From Steroidobacteraceae bacterium (GTDB lineage: Bacteria > Pseudomonadota > Gammaproteobacteria > Steroidobacterales > Steroidobacteraceae), in assembly GCA_025451375.1 (NCBI GenBank), contig JANWKL010000151.1:1-35611 (forward strand): a DNA stretch of 35,611 bases, written 5' to 3'. Position numbers and translations under genes: made by a program. Below, in pieces: positions 28,581 to 35,611 of this stretch (the first letter of the stretch is position 1; every line of letters begins with the position of its first letter). Below the pieces are notes generated by a model, which was given only the letters and a program-made list of their open reading frames with translations, had not been told where the DNA came from and did not search any database.

Positions 28581-28654
28581 GCGGGTGTAGTTCAATGGTA
28601 GAACTGCAGCTTCCCAAGCTGCTAACGTGGGTTCGATTCCCATCACCCGCTCCA
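28581..28654 (+). tRNA. tRNA-Gly (anticodon CCC)
   Basis: GCGGGTG...CACCCGC acceptor stem, loop TTCCCAA flanked by GCAGC/GCTGC, GGTTCGATTCC T-arm, encoded CCA. Confidence 0.95.
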
Positions 28655-28743
28655 GATTTCCCCTGCGCCCGATCTGGGACGTGAGTCTCCCGCTGTGACC
28701 ATTTGATGACATTCGGTCCGGGCGCCCGCCGTTAAGCTTGGGG

Positions 28744-30030
28744 ATGCACCAGATCGGCGTGGTCGGGGTGTCCTATCGCCATGCGGGCGTGGACGAAGTT
28801 GCCCGCTTTGCGGTGGCGCGCCCGGACGTCGCAACACGCCTGGCGGCGCTGCGCGAGCGGCTCGCTGCCGCTGAAATCCTCTACATCTGCACCTGCAACC
28901 GCGTTGAAGTGATCTACGCCACCGCCGACGACAGCGCCGCGGGGGACGCAAGACCCGATGTGTTTCAGGTCCTCACCGGACGCGAACCACACGCCGGCGA
29001 AGCCGCGCGCATCCTGCGGGCCTGGACGGGTGAGGCAGCCGTTGAGCATCTGATGCTACTCGCCTGCGGACTGGATTCCGCCCAGACCGGTGAGCAGGAA
29101 ATTGCCGCGCAGCTGCGCGGCGCCTGGGAAGAGGCGCGCGCGGCACAAACCTGCGGACCGGTATTGGATCGCCTCATCGGCGAGGCGCTTGGCATGGCCC
29201 GGCGGGTGCGGGGACTGACCGCTGCGGATCGGCCGCCCTCACTCGGGGACCTCGCGGCGCAGCGTGTGCGGGCGCACCTGAACGGCACCGCAGCGCGCGT
29301 CGCGCTGGTGGGCGTGTCGCCCATGACACGCCGCTGCGCCACGCTCCTGCACCAGGCGCAGGTGCCGCTCCTGATCATCAACCGTACGCTCGCCGTTGCA
29401 GAAGAACTCGCCCTCGCGGTGTCGGGGGAAGCAATCTCGCTGGAAGATTTTCGCGCTACACCGCCCGAGTGCGCGGCGGTCGTGTTTGCCGCCGGCGGGG
29501 GGGAGTCGCTGCTCGATGAGGCCGCGCTCACGCGGTTGCGCACTGCCACTTCCACCGCGCAGCTGCTCATAGATTTTGGCGTCCCACCCAACATCGATCC
29601 CAGGGCCGCGCAGCGGGTCGGGCTTTTCCGTGTTGGCATGGATGACCTGATCGAGGCCGCGCAGGAGCGGCGCCTCAGCGAACTCGTGCGCCTGGCTCCC
29701 GTGCGTGCCGCCATCGATGAACGCCTGACCCAGCTGCGCTCGGAACTCGCGACCCGCTCCTTCGGGCCGCAGCTGTCTGACCTGCGCGGCGCGTTCGAAC
29801 AGATTGCCGCCGAGGAAGTTGCGCGTGCGCTCAGCGCCGGGCTGCGTACACTTGACGACGGTGAGCGCGGGCAGCTGGAGCGGCTGGCCCACACCCTCGC
29901 GCACCGGCTCGCGCATCTGCCGCTCGCCGGCATCCGCGCCGCGGCGGTGCACGCAGGTCCTGAGGCGCTCGAGGCGTTTTTTGAGGCGGCGAAAGCCAGC
30001 CGCACGCGCACTGACACGGAGAAGACATGA
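28744..30030 (+). CDS. hemA: Glutamyl-tRNA reductase (divergent)
   Basis: ILYICTCNRVEVIYA (catalytic Cys region); TGEQEIAAQLRGAWEEA; LLIINRTLAVAEELA; LIDFGVPPNIDP; directly upstream of hemL. Confidence 0.85.
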   Translation: MHQIGVVGVSYRHAGVDEVARFAVARPDVATRLAALRERLAAAEILYICTCNRVEVIYATADDSAAGDARPDVFQVLTGREPHAGEAARILRAWTGEAAVEHLMLLACGLDSAQTGEQEIAAQLRGAWEEARAAQTCGPVLDRLIGEALGMARRVRGLTAADRPPSLGDLAAQRVRAHLNGTAARVALVGVSPMTRRCATLLHQAQVPLLIINRTLAVAEELALAVSGEAISLEDFRATPPECAAVVFAAGGGESLLDEAALTRLRTATSTAQLLIDFGVPPNIDPRAAQRVGLFRVGMDDLIEAAQERRLSELVRLAPVRAAIDERLTQLRSELATRSFGPQLSDLRGAFEQIAAEEVARALSAGLRTLDDGERGQLERLAHTLAHRLAHLPLAGIRAAAVHAGPEALEAFFEAAKASRTRTDTEKT

Positions 30031-31349
30031 CGACTGCCCCGCCCGACGGTGCCCGCGAGGACCAGCATCCGCATTCTGCGGAACTTTACGAGCGCGCCTG
30101 CCGGGTCATTCCAGGCGGGGTGAGTTCCCCGGTGCGGGCATTTCGCGCCGTCGGCGGCACACCGCTTTTCATCGCGCGCGCTGCCGGCGCCCAGGTGGTG
30201 GACGCCGATGGGCGCAGCTATCTTGATTTCGTGGGTTCATGGGGGCCGCTCATCGCAGGTCACGCGCATCCGGCGGTCATTGCCGCGGTGACGCAGGCCC
30301 TGACCCGCGGCACCACTTACGGCGCGCCGTGCGCCGCGGAAGTGGAACTCGCCGAACGGGTCGTGGCTTCCTACCCCGCGGCCGAGCAAGTGCGCTTTGT
30401 CTCCTCGGGAACCGAGGCGGTGATGAGCGCCATCCGGGTGGCGCGCGCCTTCACCGCCCGGGACCTCATCGTCAAGTTCGCCGGGTGTTATCACGGACAC
30501 GCGGACCACCTGCTGGTCGCGGCGGGCTCGGGGCTGGCGACTTTCGGCAAGCCTTCCTCGGCCGGCGTGCCGGCGGCGTTCACGGCCTGCACCCGGGTGT
30601 TGCCGCTGGATGATGAGGCGGGCGTTGCGCAGCTTTTCGAACGCGAGGGCGCGAACATCGCCGCCGTCATCATTGAACCGGTGCCTGCGAATCATGGCCT
30701 TTTGCCGCAGCGGCCCGAATTCCTGCAAGCATTGCGCAGGATCACGCGCGAGCACGGCGCGCTCCTGGTGTTTGACGAAGTGATCTCCGGGTTTCGGCTC
30801 GCGCGCGGTGGCGCGGCGGAGCTGCTCGGCATCGCTCCGGATCTTGCGACCTTCGGCAAGGTGATCGGCGGCGGCATGCCGGTGGGCGCCTTTGGCGGCG
30901 CGCGCCGCATCATGGCGCGGCTCGCACCTGATGGGGACACCTACCAGGCGGGCACGCTCTCTGGTAACCCGGTGGCCATGACCGCGGGACTTGCGACGCT
31001 GGATCTGCTCGTGCGCGAGTCGGGCTGGCAGCGCCTCGAGGCGCGGGGAGCTGAGCTCGAGCGGCTGTTGCAGCCGGTGCTGGCGAAGGCGCCATTCCCG
31101 GTGCACCTGGTGCGCCTCGGCTCCCTCTTCTGGCTATCGTTCCACGAAGCCGGTGCGCCGCGCACCGCCGCCACGCTCACCGAGCGTGAGATCGCGCGCT
31201 ACGCGGCGCTCTTCCACGGCATGCTTGACCGCGGTGTATACCTGCCGCCGTCCGCCTACGAGGCGTGCTTCCTGTCACTCGCGCACACCGCCACCGATCT
31301 CACGCGCTTCACGTCCGCCCTGGGCGCCTCGCTCGCGGCTATCGCATGA
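30027..31349 (+). CDS. hemL: Glutamate-1-semialdehyde 2,1-aminomutase
   Basis: ERACRVIPGGVSSPVRAFRAVGGTPLFIARAAGA; FDEVISGFRLARGGAAELLGIAPDLATFGKVIGGGMPVGAFGG with the PLP lysine. Confidence 0.97.
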   Translation: MTTAPPDGAREDQHPHSAELYERACRVIPGGVSSPVRAFRAVGGTPLFIARAAGAQVVDADGRSYLDFVGSWGPLIAGHAHPAVIAAVTQALTRGTTYGAPCAAEVELAERVVASYPAAEQVRFVSSGTEAVMSAIRVARAFTARDLIVKFAGCYHGHADHLLVAAGSGLATFGKPSSAGVPAAFTACTRVLPLDDEAGVAQLFEREGANIAAVIIEPVPANHGLLPQRPEFLQALRRITREHGALLVFDEVISGFRLARGGAAELLGIAPDLATFGKVIGGGMPVGAFGGARRIMARLAPDGDTYQAGTLSGNPVAMTAGLATLDLLVRESGWQRLEARGAELERLLQPVLAKAPFPVHLVRLGSLFWLSFHEAGAPRTAATLTEREIARYAALFHGMLDRGVYLPPSAYEACFLSLAHTATDLTRFTSALGASLAAIA

Positions 31350-32440
31350 AGTCGCCCCGGGTCTTTCAGCTGACCGCGCTCGCCCTCGTCGTCGTCTCGG
31401 CGGTGCAGGTGGGCTGGTGGTTGTTCGATCAACGGGCTTACACGGTCGAGAAGGTTAGCGCCGCCAACGCCGCCTATACGGCGCAGACGGCCGCCGCCCA
31501 GGCGCTGCTCAATTCCGGGACGCCGGCGTCGCGGGTGCAGCAACTGCTGCCGCATATCGTGGTCAACGGCACGCAGGCGACGCTTGCGCCCGCGGTCGAG
31601 CAGGTGCTGCGCACCGAGGAACACCGCCGCAACAACCAGTACGCCTGGGAAGGCGGTTTTTTTCTCCTCGCGCTCGGGGCGTGCATCGCGGTGATCGCGC
31701 GGGCCCTGCGGGCCGAAGCGCGGGTGCTCGAGGAACAGGACAGTTTTCTCGCCCTGGTTTCGCATCAGTTCAAGACGCCGCTCGCAAGCCTGCAGCTGTC
31801 ACTCGAGACCATGGCGCTGCGCGCGCCGTCGCCCGAGGCTGCACGCACGCTCATCGATCGCATGCTCGCGGATCTGGCGCGCATGGAGGCGATGGTCACC
31901 CAGATCCTTGAAAGCGTGCGCCTGGATCGCGGCCGTGTTGATTTGCGCGCCGAGCCCCTGGAGCTGCGCTCCGCGGTGACGCGAGTCGTGACCCAGCTCG
32001 AGGAGCGCGCGCGTAACGAACACATCACCATCGCCAACACCATCGAATCGGGACTGTATGTCCTGAGCGATCCTCTGGCGCTGGATGTCGTGGTGCGCAA
32101 CGTGCTGGAGAACGCGGTCGCGGCGGTCGCCGGAGCGGGTGGCGGCGACATCGCCCTGAGCGCGCGCGCCGCTGTCGGGGAGGTTGAGCTCCTGGTCAAG
32201 GACACCGGTGTCGGCTTTGCTCCGGCCGCGGGCGCGCGGCTGTTCGAGAAATTCAGCCGCCTCGGTGCGCCGGTACTCAAAGGTGGCGCCAGCGGCTACT
32301 ACGGCACGGGCCTCGGGCTCTACATCGTGCGCCGCCTCATGGAACTCGCGCACGGGCGGGTCGTGGCGCACAGCGACGGCGCGGGCAAGGGCGCGAGTTT
32401 CGTGCTCGCGTGGCCCGCAGCCCCTGAGCCCAAGTCATGA
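31346..32440 (+). CDS. Sensor histidine kinase embedded in the hem operon
   Basis: Two TM segments; LVSHQFKTPLASLQLSLETMAL H-box; VVRNVLENAVAA N-box; VKDTGVGFAPAAG and YYGTGLGLYIVRRLMELAHG. Confidence 0.93.
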   Translation: MKSPRVFQLTALALVVVSAVQVGWWLFDQRAYTVEKVSAANAAYTAQTAAAQALLNSGTPASRVQQLLPHIVVNGTQATLAPAVEQVLRTEEHRRNNQYAWEGGFFLLALGACIAVIARALRAEARVLEEQDSFLALVSHQFKTPLASLQLSLETMALRAPSPEAARTLIDRMLADLARMEAMVTQILESVRLDRGRVDLRAEPLELRSAVTRVVTQLEERARNEHITIANTIESGLYVLSDPLALDVVVRNVLENAVAAVAGAGGGDIALSARAAVGEVELLVKDTGVGFAPAAGARLFEKFSRLGAPVLKGGASGYYGTGLGLYIVRRLMELAHGRVVAHSDGAGKGASFVLAWPAAPEPKS

Positions 32441-33168
32441 GCATGCCGCAGACACAGGCGCCGCAGGTGCTGGTGGTCGAGGATGATCCGCACCTGCTGG
32501 CCGGGGTGCGCGAGAACCTGCGGGCCGAAGGCTATGAGGTGAGCGCGGCGAGTGACGGCGAGCAGGCGCTGCAATGGCTGCGCGAGCACGAGTGTGCGCT
32601 CATTGTGCTGGACGTGATGCTGCCCGGAATCGATGGCCTGGGCGTCTGCCGCACGCTGCGCGAGCAGGGCAACAACACCCCGGTGCTGTTCCTGACCGCG
32701 CGCGGGGATCCGGCGGATCGGGTGCGGGGCCTGGAAGCCGGCGGCGATGACTACCTGGCGAAGCCCTTTCATCTGCAGGAGTTCCTGCTGCGCGTGCGCG
32801 CGATCCTGCGGCGCTGGGACTGGTATCGCAACGCCTCGGCGACCGCGGCGACGGCCGTGCTGCGCTTCGGCGGCAACGAAGTGGATTTTCGCGCCTTCCG
32901 CGCCCGCTCCTGGAACGGCGACACCCAGGAGCTCACCGAGAAGGAAGCCATGATCCTCAAGGTGCTCGCCGAGCACTTGGGCGAGATCGTCTCGCGCGAG
33001 GACCTGCTCGAGCGTGTGTGGGGTTACGACGTCTTCCCCTCCACCCGCACCGTGGACAACTTCATCCTGCGTCTGCGCAAGCGCTTCGAGCAGGATCCGG
33101 CGAACCCGAAACACTTTCTCACCGTGTGGGGTGTCGGCTACCGCTTCCTCATCGAGGATGGGCCGTGA
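32437..33168 (+). CDS. OmpR-family response regulator embedded in the hem operon
   Basis: VLVVEDDPHLLAGVRENLRAEGYEV; LIVLDVMLPGIDGLGV; winged helix LTEKEAMILKVLAEHLGEIVSREDLLERVWGYDVFPSTRTVDNFILRLRKRFE. Confidence 0.95.
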   Translation: MSMPQTQAPQVLVVEDDPHLLAGVRENLRAEGYEVSAASDGEQALQWLREHECALIVLDVMLPGIDGLGVCRTLREQGNNTPVLFLTARGDPADRVRGLEAGGDDYLAKPFHLQEFLLRVRAILRRWDWYRNASATAATAVLRFGGNEVDFRAFRARSWNGDTQELTEKEAMILKVLAEHLGEIVSREDLLERVWGYDVFPSTRTVDNFILRLRKRFEQDPANPKHFLTVWGVGYRFLIEDGP

Positions 33169-34142
33169 GTACGCGCGCACTGCGCATCGGCACGCGCGCA
33201 TCGGAACTTGCGCTGTGGCAGGCGCGGCACGTCGAGGCTTTGTTGCGCGCACAGCCCGGCGCGCCGCCCGTGGAGCTGGTGCACATCAAGACATCGGGCG
33301 ACGCGCAGGGAGACGAGCCGCTGTGGAAGGTGGGCGGCCGGGCGTTCTTCACCCGCGAAATTGATCACGCGCTGGTCAGTGGCGCGGTGGACATCGCCGT
33401 GCACAGCCTGAAGGATCTCCCCACCACACTCGAGACCGGACTCACGCTCGCAGCGATGCTGCCGCGGGCGGATCCTCGCGACGCGCTCCTGAGCCGTGAT
33501 GGTGCGGGACTCCTGCGGCTGCCCCGCGGTGCGCGTATCGGCACCAGCAGTCTGCGGCGTCGCGCGTTCCTGAAGCGCCTGCGCCCGGATGTCGTGTTGG
33601 CCGAACTGCGCGGTAACGTCCCCACGCGCATCGCCAAGCTGCAGCAAGGTGACTACGACGCCATTGTGCTGGCGGCTGCGGGACTTGAGCGCTTGAGTCT
33701 CAAGAGCCACATCAGCGAGTACTTGAGCGCAGAGGAATTCCCGCCCGCGGTGTCCCAGGGAGTTATCGGTGTGTGTGCGCGCGCGGACGATGCCGAAACG
33801 CGGCGCTGGCTGGCGGCGCTCGACAATACGGCCGCCCGGCTGGCGGCGAGCGCCGAGCGGGCACTCCTGAAGCGCATCGAAGGCGGCTGCCAGGTGCCCC
33901 TGGGGGCGCTCGCGACGATTACCAACGGGCGGCTCAACCTGCACGCGTGCGTGTGCGCTCACGATGGCTCGCGGGTTCTGGTCGCGCGCGGCAGTATCGC
34001 TCAACGGGCTGACGGTCCGCTGCCAGCAGCGATTGATGATGCGATCCGGCTCGGCGAGCGCATTGCGGTGGATCTCCTCGCGCAGGGCGCTGCGGCCTTG
34101 ATGGCACACGAGCGCGACACGCTTGCCGTGGAGGCGCCATGA
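33165..34142 (+). CDS. hemC: Hydroxymethylbilane synthase (porphobilinogen deaminase)
   Basis: MSTRALRIGTRASELALWQARHVEALL; VDIAVHSLKDLPT; RIEGGCQVPLGALA with the cofactor Cys; GTG start overlapping the regulator stop. Confidence 0.97.
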   Translation: MSTRALRIGTRASELALWQARHVEALLRAQPGAPPVELVHIKTSGDAQGDEPLWKVGGRAFFTREIDHALVSGAVDIAVHSLKDLPTTLETGLTLAAMLPRADPRDALLSRDGAGLLRLPRGARIGTSSLRRRAFLKRLRPDVVLAELRGNVPTRIAKLQQGDYDAIVLAAAGLERLSLKSHISEYLSAEEFPPAVSQGVIGVCARADDAETRRWLAALDNTAARLAASAERALLKRIEGGCQVPLGALATITNGRLNLHACVCAHDGSRVLVARGSIAQRADGPLPAAIDDAIRLGERIAVDLLAQGAAALMAHERDTLAVEAP

Positions 34143-34915
34143 ACCTGGCCGCGAAAGCCGGACCCGTCGTCGTGACGCGTGCGGAGTCCGCCGACGGTCC
34201 GCTGACGCGGGAGTTGAAGGAACTGGGACTGTCGGTACTCCTGTGGCCGGCCGTGAGCGTCGGCACGGCAGACCCGGGTCCCATAAGCTTGGCCCTCACC
34301 AACCTGCGCACATTCAACTGGGTGGTGTTTGCCAGCCGGCATGCTGTCACGGCGGTGATCGAGCGCGTGCCCGCGCCGCCGCCGGGATTGCGGGTGGCGG
34401 CCGTGGGCAAGGCGACCGCGCAGGTGCTGGAGCGGCGCGGCTGGCATGTGGATCTGGTGCCGGATGAAGGCAGCGCCGCAGCGCTGGTCGCGGAGTTCGC
34501 AGCGCGCTGGGCGGCGGATGCGAAGGATCAGAACCGGCGCGTGTTGTATCCGGCGAGCTCGCGCGCGCTGCCGACTATTGCGGCGGGCTTGAAGAACCTG
34601 GGCGCCACCGTGACCCAGGTCGAGGCGTACCAGACCGAGGCCGCGGCGCTGAATGTCAGCGAGTGTCGCGAGTGGATCGCCCGCGGCAGCATTGCGGCGG
34701 TGACCTTCGCGAGTCCCTCGGCCGTAAGTGAACTCGCGCGGGCACTGGGAGACACGGATTTTGGCCGACTGTTGTCGGCGGCCCCACCGGTCGCCATCGG
34801 CCGCACCACGGCGCGCGAACTCACTAAACACGGTGCGCACTGCGCCGTGGCCGAAATGGCGACCTTGCGCTCCCTCGCCCTCACCACTTTCAATCTGCTC
34901 AAGACGAGAACGTAA
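34139..34915 (+). CDS. hemD: Uroporphyrinogen-III synthase
   Basis: VVTRAESADGPLTRELKELGLSVLLWPAVSV; VVFASRHAV; VAAVGKATAQVL; TFASPSAV; AIGRTTARELTKHG. Confidence 0.92.
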   Translation: MNLAAKAGPVVVTRAESADGPLTRELKELGLSVLLWPAVSVGTADPGPISLALTNLRTFNWVVFASRHAVTAVIERVPAPPPGLRVAAVGKATAQVLERRGWHVDLVPDEGSAAALVAEFAARWAADAKDQNRRVLYPASSRALPTIAAGLKNLGATVTQVEAYQTEAAALNVSECREWIARGSIAAVTFASPSAVSELARALGDTDFGRLLSAAPPVAIGRTTARELTKHGAHCAVAEMATLRSLALTTFNLLKTRT

Positions 34916-34918
34916 ATC

Positions 34919-35611
34919 ATGGGATTCCCGAGTGAGCGGCCGCGACGAACGCGGCAATCGGATGCCTGGCGGCGACTGGTGCGTGAGACGCGCTTGTCCC
35001 CGCAAGAGTTTGTCTACCCCCTGTTTGTCGTGCCCGGGATCGGCGTGCGCCACGCGGTGGAGAGCATGCCCGGCATTTTCCAGCTGTCGGTGGATGAGGC
35101 GGTAAAGGAGGCAAAGGCGGTCGCGGCCAAGGGCGTCCCGGCGGTGCTGCTCTTCGCGGCTCCCGGACAAAAGGACGGACAAGCCAGTGCCGCGCTCGAT
35201 CCGAGGGGACTGGCGGCGCAGGCGATCACCGCCATCAAGGAGGCGGTTCCTCATCTGATTGTGTGGGCGGACGTGTGCCTGTGCGGCGCTACCGATCACG
35301 GCCACTGCGGCCACGTGACGGCGGACGGGGTCATCGATAACGATGCGTCCATCGAGACTTTGGCCCAGGTCGCGCTCTCGTATGCGCGCGCCGGCGCCGA
35401 TGCGGTCGCGCCCAGTGACATGATGGACGGACGGGTGCAGGCGATCCGCAGGCTCCTGGATGCCCAGGGGCACGCCACCACTCCGATCGTGTCCTATGCG
35501 GCGAAATACGCCTCCTCGTTCTATGGACCGTTTCGAGAGGCGGCGGAGTCGGCCCCCGCCTTCGGCGACCGGCGCTCCTACCAGATGGATCCGGCGAACG
35601 TGCGCGAGGCC
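34919..35611 (+). CDS. hemB: Delta-aminolevulinic acid dehydratase (partial, runs off right edge)
   Basis: RLVRETRLSPQEFVYPLFVVPGIGVRHAVESMPGIFQLSVDE; DVCLCGATDHGHCGHV; GADAVAPSDMMDGRV; SYAAKYASSFYGPFREAAES. Confidence 0.97.
   Translation, partial: MGFPSERPRRTRQSDAWRRLVRETRLSPQEFVYPLFVVPGIGVRHAVESMPGIFQLSVDEAVKEAKAVAAKGVPAVLLFAAPGQKDGQASAALDPRGLAAQAITAIKEAVPHLIVWADVCLCGATDHGHCGHVTADGVIDNDASIETLAQVALSYARAGADAVAPSDMMDGRVQAIRRLLDAQGHATTPIVSYAAKYASSFYGPFREAAESAPAFGDRRSYQMDPANVREA

Noticed and set aside
28581-28743. T-box or tRNA-linked regulation of hemA by the adjacent tRNA
   Set aside because: HemA uses tRNA-Glu, but this is tRNA-Gly(CCC) with its own promoter; adjacency alone does not support a regulatory link.

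Overview
35.6 kb window of a high-GC bacterial chromosome. Gene content and order look gammaproteobacterial; this is inferred from synteny, no search was run. It holds about 36 protein genes and one tRNA-Gly(CCC). The left part is a conserved housekeeping block: ftsE-ftsY / rsmD-coaD / alkA-like-mutM-rpmG-rpmB / radC / coaBC-dut / pyrE / xthA-ampG. Several extra genes interrupt it: a large Pla-1/cef-type lipase, a secreted small protein, and an ORF6N-domain regulator. The middle part has trmB, a complete five-gene RND efflux plus two-component operon, and a two-subunit IorAB-type molybdenum hydroxylase. The right part has a LOG-family gene, a Phd/VapC-like toxin-antitoxin pair beside the tRNA, and a tightly coupled tetrapyrrole operon, hemA-hemL-[histidine kinase-response regulator]-hemC-hemD-hemB, that runs off the right edge. 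The two best leads are (1) the two-component system embedded by 4-bp overlaps inside the C5 tetrapyrrole operon, with a divergent HemA, and (2) the ORF6N-radC pair, where a palindrome in the ORF6N leader recurs inside the ORF6N coding sequence. No CRISPR array, rRNA, transposase or integrase was seen.
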